DNA of 58,870 nt from Spirulina sp. CS-785/01 (GCF_028330525.1 NZ_JAQMSD010000089.1:1-58870), one strand, 5' to 3'; positions 24,430-33,634 are shown, counted from the first letter of the stretch. Notes: generated by a model from the letters alone, not told the origin. Program-made: numbers and translations.

Positions 24430-25308
24430 ATGGCAAGGGGGAAACTATCACCGCACGCGACAAAACCAAATCCGTTAACTCCGATTTGGTTAGAACCACT
24501 CACCATCGAACGGTTAACCATTGAAATTCCCAACTTACCTTCCTCGTTGGAGGGGAAGAAAATCGTGCAACTCACTGATTTGCACTACGATGGCAAACGG
24601 TTATCCAATGAACTCCTCGAAGAAACCATCACCGCAAGTAACCGAGAAAACCCCGATTTAGTGGTTCTCACCGGTGATTATGTCACGGATGATCCCTCCC
24701 CAGTCCACCAACTGGCCACCTATCTCAAGGAATTAAACAGTCATCATGGCACTGTGGCCGTTTTAGGCAACCACGATAATTATTTTCTCGATTCACGGGA
24801 AATGATTACCAAAGCCTTACAACGGGTGGATATTGAGATATTGTGGAATACTATTACCTATCCCTTCGGACCCAAATTACCCATTGTGGGATTAGCGGAT
24901 TTATGGTCCGGCGAATTTTCCCCCCGTCCCCTCTTGGAACAACTTGATCCCGATCTCCCCCGCATTGTCTTATCCCACAATCCCGACACCGCGGCCTTGC
25001 TGAAACCCTGGCGAGTTGATTTACAATTATCAGGGCATACCCACGGGGGACAAGTGGTATTACCCAAGTTGGGGTCATTTCCGGTCCTGTTAGAACCGTT
25101 ACGCAAAAACACCCCCAAATTGTTACATCCCTATATTCCCCTCCTCCGAGATTGTGCCAGAGTGGTGAAACATTGGGAATGGGGTAAGGGATATCACCAC
25201 GTCGGGGAAAATCAATTATATGTGAATCGTGGGTTAGGAACTTATTTCCCAGGCCGCTTAAATTGTCCTCCTGAATTAACAGTCATTACATTAGTTCAAG
25301 ATAATTAA
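24430..25308 (+). CDS. Metallophosphoesterase, YkuE-like
   Basis: This is a 292-residue calcineurin-like phosphoesterase. The dinuclear metal ligands are all visible: DLH (TDLHYDG near residue 49), GDYV (LTGDYVTDD near 78), GNHD (AVLGNHDNYF near 115), SHNPD and GHTHGGQ near 199. There is no signal peptide or membrane helix. Substrate is unknown; relatives include YkuE/LpxH-like hydrolases. It follows holB by 48 bases on the same strand and could be read through from it. Confidence 0.88.
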   Translation: MARGKLSPHATKPNPLTPIWLEPLTIERLTIEIPNLPSSLEGKKIVQLTDLHYDGKRLSNELLEETITASNRENPDLVVLTGDYVTDDPSPVHQLATYLKELNSHHGTVAVLGNHDNYFLDSREMITKALQRVDIEILWNTITYPFGPKLPIVGLADLWSGEFSPRPLLEQLDPDLPRIVLSHNPDTAALLKPWRVDLQLSGHTHGGQVVLPKLGSFPVLLEPLRKNTPKLLHPYIPLLRDCARVVKHWEWGKGYHHVGENQLYVNRGLGTYFPGRLNCPPELTVITLVQDN

Positions 25309-25364
25309 TTGGGATAATGGGTATTGGGTAATTGGTCATGGGTCATTGGTGATGGATGCTGCGA

Positions 25365-25429
25365 AGAAACCGGGTTTCTATTCAAATTTATCATCTGTTT
25401 TTACAGATTTGAGGAGAAACCTGGTTTCT
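25365..25429. repeat. 65-bp palindromic-arm element, copy B
   Basis: Arms AGAAACCGGGTTTCT (25365-25379) and AGAAACCTGGTTTCT (25415-25429) are separated by 35 bases. One arm has a single C-to-T change relative to copies A and C. It is followed by AACAACAAAGAACC repeats that run into the hisC start. Confidence 0.88.
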
Positions 25430-25502
25430 GGCCGACTAACTTATCTGGTCAACCAACAACAAAGAACCAACAACAAAGAACCAACAACCAAGAAGAAAAG
25501 AA

Positions 25503-26612
25503 ATGAAATTTATTCGCTCTGACTTAGCACAACTAAAAGCCTATACCCCACATCCGGGAGGAGAATCTACTAGACAAGTAGATCAATTAGATACTAATGA
25601 AAGTCCCTATGATTTACCGCCAGAATTTAAAGAAAAATTGGCTTGGTTATATCAAAATCAAGTCAAAAATAACCGTTATCCAGACGGAGGACATCAGGTA
25701 TTAAAAAGCGCGATCGCAGAATATGTTACAGAAACAGCTAGTCTTAAAACTCCCCTAACTGCCCTCAAAATCTCCGTAGGCAATGGGTCAGATGAGTTAA
25801 TTCGTTCTCTATTAATTGCCACCTGTGTCGGGGGAGAAGGAGCAATTTTAGTGGCGAATCCCACTTTTTCCATGTATGGCATTATTGCCCAAACTTTGGG
25901 TGTTCCCGTCCTGTCAGTCGAACGAAATCCAGATGATTTTTCTATTAACTTAGACCAAGCCAAAACCGCCTTAGAAAACACCCAAAATCCCCCCATTCGT
26001 GCCGTCTTTGTCGTCCACCCCAATTCCCCCACATCCAACGCTTTAACCCCCGCAGAAATTGATTGGTTGCGCCGTCTCTCGGAGGATATTTTAGTTGTTA
26101 TTGATGAAGCCTATTTTGAATTTAGCCAAACCTCTTTAGTGGAGGAATTAGATGACCATTCCAATTGGGTCATTTTGCGGACATTTTCCAAAGCCTTTCG
26201 GTTGGCAGCCCTACGGGTAGGATATGCCATCGGCCATCCTTTGGTGATTACGGCCTTAGAAAAAGTCCGTCTCCCCTACAATTTACCCAGTTTTTCCCAA
26301 CTGGCCGCCCAATTGGCCTTAGAACAACGTCAGGTCCTCTTACCCTCCATTAAAACCATCCTACAAGAGCGAGACAAGCTCTATGAGAAACTTTCCCAAC
26401 TCTCTCCCCTAGAAGTGTGGCCCAGTGATGCCAATTTCTTCTATGTGCGGTTACGAGGGACTGATCTGGACTCTCCCAAATACAGTAAAATTCAACAAAC
26501 CCTAAAAGCCAACGGTACATTAATCCGTCATACCGGAGGAGGGTTTCGCATCACTGTAGGTACACCCGATGAAAACCAACGCACAATTGCCCGACTCAAG
26601 CAGGTTTTGTGA
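25503..26612 (+). CDS. hisC: Histidinol-phosphate aminotransferase
   Basis: This is a PLP-dependent class II aminotransferase of histidine biosynthesis (imidazole-acetol phosphate to histidinol phosphate), 369 residues. [13 protein letters not shown] at residue 29, the GNGSDELI cofactor region, HPNSPTSN near 179, [10 protein letters not shown] near 203 and the Schiff-base Lys in [15 protein letters not shown] near 230 are as expected. The end [14 protein letters not shown] holds the substrate carboxylate Arg. The ATG follows an AACCAAGAAGAAAAGAA tract with no clear Shine-Dalgarno site. Confidence 0.92.
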   Translation: MKFIRSDLAQLKAYTPHPGGESTRQVDQLDTNESPYDLPPEFKEKLAWLYQNQVKNNRYPDGGHQVLKSAIAEYVTETASLKTPLTALKISVGNGSDELIRSLLIATCVGGEGAILVANPTFSMYGIIAQTLGVPVLSVERNPDDFSINLDQAKTALENTQNPPIRAVFVVHPNSPTSNALTPAEIDWLRRLSEDILVVIDEAYFEFSQTSLVEELDDHSNWVILRTFSKAFRLAALRVGYAIGHPLVITALEKVRLPYNLPSFSQLAAQLALEQRQVLLPSIKTILQERDKLYEKLSQLSPLEVWPSDANFFYVRLRGTDLDSPKYSKIQQTLKANGTLIRHTGGGFRITVGTPDENQRTIARLKQVL

Positions 26613-26637
26613 TTTTGTTGTTTGTTGTTTGTCGTGT

Positions 26638-26702
26638 AGAAACCGGGTTTCTATCTAAATTTATCTTGTTTGCCCACAATGTTGAGCAGAAACCCGGTTT
26701 CT
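26638..26702. repeat. 65-bp palindromic-arm element, copy C
   Basis: Arms AGAAACCGGGTTTCT (26638-26652) and AGAAACCCGGTTTCT (26688-26702) again have exactly 35 bases between them. It lies immediately downstream of hisC, so copies B and C bracket that gene. Confidence 0.9.
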
Positions 26703-26706
26703 TGAT

Positions 26707-26800
26707 CCCAATTCCCAATTCCCAATTCCCAATTCCTAATTCCCAATTCCTAATCCCCAATTCCTAATCCCCAATTCCTAATCCCCAATTCCTAATTACC
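26707..26800. repeat. Heptamer short tandem repeat (CCCAATT / CCTAATC)
   Basis: More than ten imperfect copies of CCCAATT or CCTAATC run from the end of 65-bp element copy C into the stop codon of the minus-strand gene at 26796. The TAA stop of that gene is part of the repeat. Confidence 0.88.
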
Positions 26801-27251
26801 ATTCCCCTTTCCTACGGACTTCTCGGACTGTCATGGGGAGTACACCAACGAGATGCGCGATCGCGCGATCGGGTAACAAATTCACCGTATCCGCATCAAA
26901 CCAATTTTCAAACTGATTGAGAATGGTTTGCACTCGTTGGAGGGGATCAACCTTCTCCGTCACCTGTTTAAATAACTTGAGCCATTGTCGGCGCATCAAA
27001 TAAGCCCGTTGTTGCTCGGCAGCATTTTGCGGCGGGACAATCGACCAATTCCCCACAGGTAAAATGGCCGTGACATCCGTATCAAACACACTACCCACCA
27101 CCGCACCCGGCCCCGCAAACTCCGCGTGATGGGTTTTATAGATAATCAAGCCGTTTTTGCGACGACTATTCACCACAAAAACCTCATTCCCTCGTAATTT
27201 GACGAGAATGTCTTGAGGATGAGCCGTCCCATTGAAAAGTTCCTCAGCCAT
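26796..27251 (-). CDS. Uncharacterised protein with Crp-like C-terminal helix-turn-helix
   Basis: This is a 151-residue soluble protein. The N-terminal half is beta-rich (DILVKLRGNEVFVVNSRRKNGLIIYKTHHAEFAGPGAVVGSVFDTDVTAILPVG). The C-terminal stretch LPDRAIAHLVGVLPMTVREVRR (about 127-148) resembles the recognition helices of the Crp/FNR family (IAHLVGVxPxTVxRxxR). No complete cAMP-binding domain is present. It could be a small regulator, but I do not recognise a characterised family. The final codons and the stop merge with the heptamer repeat downstream, and HIP1 sites fall within the gene. Confidence 0.65.
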   Translation of the reverse strand: MAEELFNGTAHPQDILVKLRGNEVFVVNSRRKNGLIIYKTHHAEFAGPGAVVGSVFDTDVTAILPVGNWSIVPPQNAAEQQRAYLMRRQWLKLFKQVTEKVDPLQRVQTILNQFENWFDADTVNLLPDRAIAHLVGVLPMTVREVRRKGEW

Positions 27252-27293
27252 GCTTGATCTGTTTGATTAACTATCAACTCTCAACTGCTTACT

Positions 27294-28007
27294 TTAACCT
27301 AGTCGCTTACGGAGTAACAGGCGGCGGGGTTGCTTAAAGAGGAAATTAGCACAAGTATTCTCAACCTTCTCCGTTTCGTAGCCTAAAGAGCGATACAGTT
27401 GTTTCGCCTTCTCATTATTTTCTAAAACGTGCAGATAAATTTCCTGAAAGCCCCATTCTTGGGCAACGGGTTCACAACTTAATAATAACTGTCGCCCAAT
27501 GCCTTGTCGTCGGTGAGTTGGACTCACCGCCAGATTAGAAATATAGGGCGATTGAACCGTCTCCATTTCCGGGAGAGTCGGCGATCGCAGGGCTAATTCC
27601 ACAATTCCCGCAATTTCCTCCCCAGTCGAAGACAGGGGAGAAACCGGAGGCGCGATCGCAGTTAAACAAACATGATGGGGCGAATTGGCCAAAAACCGAG
27701 TTCGCAAATCCTCGTAGATCCCCAACCGCAAAAACGGATAAGCCAACATCATCAACCCCACCGGAGGGTGAAAACTATTGGCCAAAAGCTCCGCTAAACT
27801 GTGCAAATCCCCAAAACAAGCCATGCGAATCCTCATCGCCTTCCGTGCCGAAGACGTGAGAGGATGCCCAGAAAACCCAGTGGCAGGAACAGCAGCAGAA
27901 GCAGATAAATTTACATTCCCAGAACCATAGCAGGAGTCCACAATCACTCCAACGCAATATCTAACAGTGCAAAAAGAAACGCCCCAGAATATCAAGAGCG
28001 CGTTCAT
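27294..28007 (-). CDS. GNAT-family N-acetyltransferase
   Basis: The GNAT fold starts near RIRMACFGDLHSLAELLANSFHPP. Acetyl-CoA loop motif A is SNLAVSPTHRRQGIGRQLL, and the C-terminal strand is EIYLHVLENNEKAKQLYRSLGYETEKV, as in RimI-like enzymes. The acceptor is unknown. The start is uncertain: ATG at 28007 gives 237 residues, but the first 50-60 are atypical (VRYCVGVIVDSCYGSG). A start nearer the fold, for example ATG at 27836, is possible. It lies 42 bases downstream of the cyaC-side intergenic region's minus-strand neighbour set and is followed by the HTH-tailed gene on the same strand. Confidence 0.8.
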   Translation of the reverse strand: MNALLIFWGVSFCTVRYCVGVIVDSCYGSGNVNLSASAAVPATGFSGHPLTSSARKAMRIRMACFGDLHSLAELLANSFHPPVGLMMLAYPFLRLGIYEDLRTRFLANSPHHVCLTAIAPPVSPLSSTGEEIAGIVELALRSPTLPEMETVQSPYISNLAVSPTHRRQGIGRQLLLSCEPVAQEWGFQEIYLHVLENNEKAKQLYRSLGYETEKVENTCANFLFKQPRRLLLRKRLG

Positions 28008-28348
28008 TAACGCCCATTGTAACGGCAAATCCGGACGAACTGCGACTCAGAATTCGATATTTTTGAATAATTTAATCCCTTTTTTACCGTCCGCCCCAAG
28101 CCTCACCCCCTAATACAGATGATCAGTTCATAGGTTAAAATAGGTTCAATTTGCTTTCTGTTAAGTTTTCGGATGCTTGGTGAGCAGGATAGTATTGTAA
28201 AAAGTACAAACCCACCCACTCAACCCAAAATTGGGGTGCATAACCGACGAGCATCATTGCCATGGGGAGAATATTTGCTAAAAAAGATGTGATGCAGTTT
28301 TCAGGTCTTGCCATGCCCTGGGATGCGCCAAAGCTAGGAGATCGGTGA
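28008..28348. other. Intergenic region upstream of cyaC, with possible 28-codon leader frame
   Basis: This divergent promoter region contains no recognisable repeat. An ATG at 28262 opens 28 codons (MGRIFAKKDVMQFSGLAMPW then DAPKLGDR) whose TGA directly abuts the cyaC ATG (TGAATG). The AGGAG for cyaC (28336-28340) lies within that frame. No strong ribosome site precedes the small frame, so translation is uncertain. Confidence 0.35.
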
Positions 28349-31300
28349 ATGGAGTCCCAAGTGAGTAAAAAGCCTAAAATTCTGGTAGTGGATGATGAAC
28401 CAGATAACCTAGCCCTGCTTTACCGCACCTTTCGCCGAGACTACAAAGTTCTCACCGCAGAAAGTGGCCCAGCAGCCTTGGACATCTTGGCGCAAGACCC
28501 CGATGTGGCTGTAATTATCTCTGACCAGAGAATGCCCATTATGACGGGGACTGAGTTTCTCAGTCTCACGGCGGTACAATATCCCGATATTATTCGCATC
28601 ATTCTCACCGGTTATACCGATGTAGAAGACCTCGTAGAAGCCATCAACAGTGGAAAAGTCTTTAAATATGTCACCAAACCCTGGGAAGCCGATGAACTGC
28701 GAGAAGTCGTCCGTCAAGCCCTCGATACCCATAATGTCTTAAAAATTCGCACCGAAGAACTCAGTCGTTCCCTCAAACGGGAATCCCTCCTCAACACCGT
28801 CACCAACACCATTCGTAATGCCCAATACGGACGCTTAGGCGACTCTCCCTTACAAGAAGTCCTACAAACCATTGTCAACACCGTCGGACACCTCCTCAAC
28901 GTCGATATTTGCCTCTTACGGACTTTTGATGGAGATGATCTCGAGACCGATTTATTCAGCTATCAGAAAAAAACCAAAACCCCCGACCCAGAAAACCCCC
29001 AACCCCCCCTAGACCAAGACACCCTACAATTTACCGTCTGGGAAACCGAAGACGTAGAAGTCATTGCCGACTCCTCCACCCATCCCCGTTTACAAGACGA
29101 CACCCCCCCCTGTGAACAGCGTCGGGCTGCCTTTGAAAAAGCAGGCATTCAACATAGCTTAGTTGTCCCCCTCATGTCCCAATTTGAACTCACAGCCGTT
29201 TTAGCCTTACATCGCTGTGACGAAGAACAAGCCTGGCAAGATGACGAAATTCAATTATCAGTGATGGTGGCGGATCAAGCGGCCTTAGCCATTTCCCAAG
29301 CCCGTTCCTATGAACAAGTGCAAGCCCTCGCCAAACGGGAAGCCCTTGTTAATACCATTACTAGCACCATTCGCTCCTCCCTCGATCCCCAAGAAATTTT
29401 TATGGCCATTACCAAGCAACTGGGGACCAGTTTAGATGTGGAGGGTTGTGCCTTATCCCTTTGGACCGAAGAAGACGAATATGTTCAATGTGTGGGCTTA
29501 TATGACCGTAACACCGCCTCTGTGGATGCCACCAGTGATCCCGTTCTGGACCCCCCCCCCAGCGAGTCGGCGGCCTCACCCACCCAACTCCCCCAGTCTG
29601 TTGTCCCCATTGCCGGAAACCCCGTGTTACAGGAATTACTACGGACCCAGAAACCCGTGGTGGTGAGTGATATGGTTTCCCAAACCACCGAAGATTTCCG
29701 GGGAATTGATTTACCTTTACGCAACCCGGCCCGGGCCCTATTAGTTGTTCCTTTACTCGTGGATGGCAAAATTATCGGCAGCATTAGCTTACGCCAAACC
29801 CAACGGCCCCGTCGCTGGTCGAATGCGGATATTGACCTAGCCGAAGCAGTGGCCTCCCAAGCCGCGATCGCCGTACAACAGTCCCGACTCTACCAAAAAA
29901 CCCGACAACAAGCCGAACGACTCATCGAACTGGACCGACAAAAAACAGAATTCTTCCAAAACATCTCCCACGAATTCCGCACCCCCCTCACCCTGATGTT
30001 AGGCCCCCTCGAAGCCTCCATTAACCGGAATCAGGGACTCCCCCCTGATCAAACCCAGATCGCCCTACGGAATGCCCGTCGTCTCTTGCGTCTGGTGAAC
30101 CAACTGCTGGACTTACAACGCCTTGATGCGGGACGAATGCAGCCTAGTTTCCGGCCTTGTAATTTAGTGGAATTTGTCGAACAAATTGCCGAAACCTTCC
30201 GCCCCTACTGTCAGCGTAAAGGGTTAAATTTGGTCACGCAATTAGAGAATTGCGAGTCGGTTTATCTGGATATCGAGAAATTTGACAAAGTTCTCTATAA
30301 TTTGTTGTCCAATGCCATGAAATTCACCGACACAGGGGGGACTATTTCCATCACCCTACAACCTGCCGGAGATCATGTCTGTTTACAAGTGAGTGATAGT
30401 GGCATTGGAATTTCTTCCTCCCAAATTCCCCATTTATTCGACCGTTTCCGCCAAGCAGAGGGGTCGGTGAATCGTTCCTATGAGGGGACAGGGTTAGGAT
30501 TGGCGTTAGTGAAGGAAATTGTGCAGTTACACGGCGGCCAAGTGTCGGTGAAGTCGGTGAAACGGGGGGAAGAAAATGGTGAGAGTTCCTCTGGGACTAC
30601 TTTTACTATCTGGTTACAAACGGGGACGGGTCATTTGCCAGGGGATCAGGTGTTAACTGTTCCCACTGAGATACAGTCCTCTCGGTCTGCGGTGGAATTA
30701 GCCGATTTAGAGGCAGAATTGCAGGAAGGGGAGGAAAGCCGGGCGATTGAAGAAATTGCCCCTCTCCCGGACGCAGAACCGCCGCCAGAGGACGTTTTAG
30801 AGGCTAGTACCAATAATCAATTAATTTTGGTGGTGGATGATAATGCTGATCTGCGGAGTTATGTGTCTTATATTCTTCGTACTTCCGGTTATCAGGTTTG
30901 TACTGCCCGTAATGGGGCTGAAGGTTATCGTTTGGCGGAAGAACGACATCCGAAATTAATTGTCAGTGATGTGATGATGCCGAAAGTGTCTGGACTGGAC
31001 TTAGTGCGACGGATACGCGGTAATGAGGAATTACGGGGTGTTCCGATTATTTTATTAACGGCGAAAGCAGACGACACCAGTCGGGTAGAAGGAACCGAAC
31101 AGGGGGCGGATGCTTATTTGTCTAAGCCGTTTAATGACCGGGAATTGTTGGCCAGTGTGCGGAATTTATTGGCCCTCAAGGAAAATGAGGAACGGGTGAA
31201 GGAGTTAAATACTTATCTCACCGAAGCGGTGTTACAGCGATTTTTACCACCGACTATTGTCCAACGGGCCGCGAAGGGGGAAATGCAGTTAACGTTAGAC

Positions 31301-31888
31301 CCTGAACCCCGTGTGATTACGATTTTGTTTAGTGATATTGTGGGTTTTACGCAATTGTCGAATACTCTCCAATCTCAGGGTATTGCTCAATTGTTGAATG
31401 AATATTTGGAACGGATGACTGAGGTGGTTTTTGCTAATGGGGGAACGGTGGATAAGTTTATGGGGGATGCGATTATTGCCTTTTTTGGTGCGCCAGAGGA
31501 ACTTTCGTTAGAAGAACAAGTGCAACGGGCCGTGAGGACTGCGAGGGGGATGTATCAGGTGTTAGATGAATTGAATGCTCGATGGCAGACCCAAGGGGTT
31601 ATTGATGGGGAAATTGCCCCTCCGGTTCAGTTTCGCTGCGGTATCCATCAGGGGAGTGCTGTGGTGGGGTTGTTTGGTAGTGAACATCGGTCGGATTATA
31701 CCGCGATCGGGCCGTCGGTGAATATTGCGGCCCGGTTACAAGAGGTGGCCAACGCCAATAGTATTTTAGTGTCTAAGACGGTGGCAGGGTATTTGAGTGG
31801 TGGGGAGATGGAGGCGTTTGGGGCGTTGAATTTAAAGGGAATTGAGGAACGGGTTGAGGCGTATTTGGTTCATAAAAATAATGGGTAA
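28349..31888 (+). CDS. cyaC: CyaC-type hybrid sensor kinase / adenylate cyclase
   Basis: This 1179-residue signalling protein has the order receiver (about 9-125, phospho-Asp D59), two GAF domains (about 160-318 and 335-512), HisKA (H541 in ISHEFRTP), HATPase (N-box NLLSNAMKF near 651, DSGIGI near 683, GTGLGL near 713), a second receiver (about 825-943, D874) and a class III cyclase (about 985-1175). Cyclase metal Asps are D996 and D1040; K1036 and T1118 fit ATP selection, and N1125/R1129 are present. This is the architecture of CyaC of Arthrospira and Anabaena, where phosphorelay stimulates cAMP synthesis. AGGAG lies 8 bases before the ATG. The last codons (NNG, stop) fall in a GGTAATG repeat. 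Confidence 0.92.
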   Translation: MESQVSKKPKILVVDDEPDNLALLYRTFRRDYKVLTAESGPAALDILAQDPDVAVIISDQRMPIMTGTEFLSLTAVQYPDIIRIILTGYTDVEDLVEAINSGKVFKYVTKPWEADELREVVRQALDTHNVLKIRTEELSRSLKRESLLNTVTNTIRNAQYGRLGDSPLQEVLQTIVNTVGHLLNVDICLLRTFDGDDLETDLFSYQKKTKTPDPENPQPPLDQDTLQFTVWETEDVEVIADSSTHPRLQDDTPPCEQRRAAFEKAGIQHSLVVPLMSQFELTAVLALHRCDEEQAWQDDEIQLSVMVADQAALAISQARSYEQVQALAKREALVNTITSTIRSSLDPQEIFMAITKQLGTSLDVEGCALSLWTEEDEYVQCVGLYDRNTASVDATSDPVLDPPPSESAASPTQLPQSVVPIAGNPVLQELLRTQKPVVVSDMVSQTTEDFRGIDLPLRNPARALLVVPLLVDGKIIGSISLRQTQRPRRWSNADIDLAEAVASQAAIAVQQSRLYQKTRQQAERLIELDRQKTEFFQNISHEFRTPLTLMLGPLEASINRNQGLPPDQTQIALRNARRLLRLVNQLLDLQRLDAGRMQPSFRPCNLVEFVEQIAETFRPYCQRKGLNLVTQLENCESVYLDIEKFDKVLYNLLSNAMKFTDTGGTISITLQPAGDHVCLQVSDSGIGISSSQIPHLFDRFRQAEGSVNRSYEGTGLGLALVKEIVQLHGGQVSVKSVKRGEENGESSSGTTFTIWLQTGTGHLPGDQVLTVPTEIQSSRSAVELADLEAELQEGEESRAIEEIAPLPDAEPPPEDVLEASTNNQLILVVDDNADLRSYVSYILRTSGYQVCTARNGAEGYRLAEERHPKLIVSDVMMPKVSGLDLVRRIRGNEELRGVPIILLTAKADDTSRVEGTEQGADAYLSKPFNDRELLASVRNLLALKENEERVKELNTYLTEAVLQRFLPPTIVQRAAKGEMQLTLDPEPRVITILFSDIVGFTQLSNTLQSQGIAQLLNEYLERMTEVVFANGGTVDKFMGDAIIAFFGAPEELSLEEQVQRAVRTARGMYQVLDELNARWQTQGVIDGEIAPPVQFRCGIHQGSAVVGLFGSEHRSDYTAIGPSVNIAARLQEVANANSILVSKTVAGYLSGGEMEAFGALNLKGIEERVEAYLVHKNNG

Positions 31889-31926
31889 TGGGTAATGGGT
31901 AATTGATAATGGGTAATGGCTAATTA
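31880..31926. repeat. Heptamer short tandem repeat (GGGTAAT) overlapping the cyaC stop
   Basis: Copies of GGGTAAT with variants start inside the cyaC reading frame and provide its TAA stop codon, then continue 38 bases downstream. Confidence 0.8.
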
Positions 31927-31967
31927 ATAGGACATTTTACAGGGTGACAACAGCTACCTTTATATAC

Positions 31968-32022
31968 CTTGGGTTAAAACCCAAGGCTAATAGCTGAAAC
32001 CCGTTTTAACGGGTTGATAGAC
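31968..32022 (+). repeat. Double-hairpin dispersed repeat, copy 2
   Basis: CTTGGGTTAAAACCCAAG, spacer GCTAATAGCTGA, then AACCCGTTTTAACGGGTT and GATAGAC. It sits between the convergent cyaC and mrpB genes, where the two hairpins could act as a bidirectional terminator. Confidence 0.88.
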
Positions 32023-32049
32023 CAATCAGAAATCTAAAAATTTAGTGGG

Positions 32050-32712
32050 CTACAATAAACCCCGATAGCGAATAAATAGCAAAATAACCGCCCAAGACCC
32101 CAAGGCCACCTTCAGTGCGACCAAAATATTTAAAATAGGAATCAACCCCCCACTCAGTAACGTTCCTACATTTCCTTGGGGTAACTCCCATCCGACTAAC
32201 GTAATTCCGGCCAAAATGATAAAAATTAACACAGAGACCTTTTCCCAAGTGGCCGCATTCCATTTTTTGTAAATGCTTTCCATCCACTCAGAATTAGAGG
32301 TAATGGCAATTAACCCAATGGCCGTCCCTCCTGCAACCCCCGCAGCAAACCCTCCCCCAGGACTTAGGTGGCCGCGGATGGCCAACTCAATACTCACTAA
32401 GGACGCAATAGTAGCACCTAACCGGGCCAGAACAATTGAGGGGCCATCGGTAAATTGATAAACAGTCTCGGTGGGTTGTTCATCGGACAAGAGAAACTTT
32501 ACCCCTAAAATGGCAATGGTAAACACAATTACCTCAAAAATCGTGTCGTAGAGTCGATTGCGAAAAATAATCCCTGATACTGCATTAGGAACTCCACTAT
32601 CTTCTACAATGGCCTCTACAATAGAAAATTCTTCCCATTCTGCTGCGGGGTTAGGCATAATTAACATTTTGAGAAACAAGGCAATTCCTGCGGCCAAATA
32701 AACCCATTTCAT
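32050..32712 (-). CDS. mrpB: Mrp antiporter subunit B (MnhB-like)
   Basis: This is a 220-residue membrane protein. The N-terminal part resembles the MbhE/MrpA-terminal helices (RLYDTIFEVIVFTIAILGVKFLL). The rest is an MnhB domain with GPSIVLARLGATIASLVSIELAIRGHLSPGGGFAAGVAGGTAIGL, the signature of this subunit. The Mrp complex exchanges Na+ for H+ and is related to complex I membrane subunits. It is the last gene of the operon, and its ATG overlaps the stop codon of the upstream gene (position 32712 shared). Confidence 0.88.
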   Translation of the reverse strand: MKWVYLAAGIALFLKMLIMPNPAAEWEEFSIVEAIVEDSGVPNAVSGIIFRNRLYDTIFEVIVFTIAILGVKFLLSDEQPTETVYQFTDGPSIVLARLGATIASLVSIELAIRGHLSPGGGFAAGVAGGTAIGLIAITSNSEWMESIYKKWNAATWEKVSVLIFIILAGITLVGWELPQGNVGTLLSGGLIPILNILVALKVALGSWAVILLFIRYRGLL

Positions 32713-33278
32713 TAATGTTTGTCCTCCTGATGGGATAAATTAATATAATTCAAAGTGGTGGTGGGTAAGGTGAGTTCATTTTGCATAATCTCAAATAAAT
32801 GATGAACTCGGATAGCGGTTTGATAAATGAATTGGTGTTCTGATTCAGAATCTTGGGGGCTAATTTTAGTACAAGTTGCGTGAATTTCTTTATTTTTTAA
32901 GGCATTGTCTAAGGCTTCGGAATTGGGATAAGAGACTAACTCTAAGCGCAGATGATGTTCATTAACGACTTGGCGTAAATTAGCGATTAATTCAGTGAAA
33001 TATTGTTCTTTTTCAGTGGCGACTTCTTCTAATATCCCTAACCGCATCACCAAGGAGGAACGCACCGCTACTACATACAGGGTAATGGCTAACATTGTAC
33101 CAACAAGTGCTTCTGTTAAAGCCACATCTGCTGCCCCCAAAACTGCGTAAACTAGGGAGGCTACTGCCCCTAAAATAGCCCGAATGACTAGGGCATGATA
33201 GGGGTTGACTTGAAAGACTAAAATTAAGGCTGCTAAGGGTAATAAAGCAATAATAACATAAGTATAGATATCAATCAT
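32712..33278 (-). CDS. DUF4040 membrane subunit of the Mrp cluster (MrpA C-terminal-like, MbhD-like)
   Basis: This is a 188-residue protein from the ATG at 33278 (MIDIYTYVIIALLPLAAL). The membrane part has the DUF4040 pattern AILGAVASLVYAVLGAADVALTEALVGTMLAITLYVVAVR, which in most Mrp systems is the C-terminal piece of MrpA and in Mbh hydrogenases is MbhD. A soluble C-terminal region of about 95 residues follows (FTELIANLRQVVNEHHLRLEL), unusual for the family. Its start overlaps the end of mrpG by 8 bases. A longer frame to 33320 would lie inside mrpG and is not used. Confidence 0.82.
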   Translation of the reverse strand: MIDIYTYVIIALLPLAALILVFQVNPYHALVIRAILGAVASLVYAVLGAADVALTEALVGTMLAITLYVVAVRSSLVMRLGILEEVATEKEQYFTELIANLRQVVNEHHLRLELVSYPNSEALDNALKNKEIHATCTKISPQDSESEHQFIYQTAIRVHHLFEIMQNELTLPTTTLNYINLSHQEDKH

Positions 33279-33555
33279 TTTGTGTTGTTTCTCCACTACT
33301 AGAACAGTAGGCCAAAACATAGCCTAATACCGTATTCCATATTGCTAGGGTAATGAGGGCTAATAGTAAGAGTGACCATTCACGAGGAATTTGGAGTAAA
33401 AGACCCATGACAATACTCATTGATCCTAATGTGTCGGCTACGGAAAGACTATGCAGTTTAAATAAAACAGAACGGTTGCCAACGAGGGGAAATGTTCCCC
33501 AAAACCAGAAGATAATGCCAATGATAATTAAGCTATAACTGAAAATGTTAGTCAT
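33271..33555 (-). CDS. mrpG: Mrp antiporter subunit G
   Basis: This is a 94-residue protein with three membrane helices. It has the MnhG pattern (GTFPLVGNRSVLFKLHSLSVADTLGSMSIVMGLLL), with the VxDTxG element of this family. It is 79 bases downstream of mrpF and overlaps the following DUF4040 gene. It is probably required for assembly of the Mrp membrane complex, as in other bacteria. Confidence 0.88.
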   Translation of the reverse strand: MTNIFSYSLIIIGIIFWFWGTFPLVGNRSVLFKLHSLSVADTLGSMSIVMGLLLQIPREWSLLLLALITLAIWNTVLGYVLAYCSSSGETTQND

Positions 33556-33634
33556 AATTAAGCTGTGTTTCTCAAAAAGAAATAGGGAATAGTTCTACAA
33601 AAGTTAAGGTTGGGTTGAAATCTTTACTTTTCAT

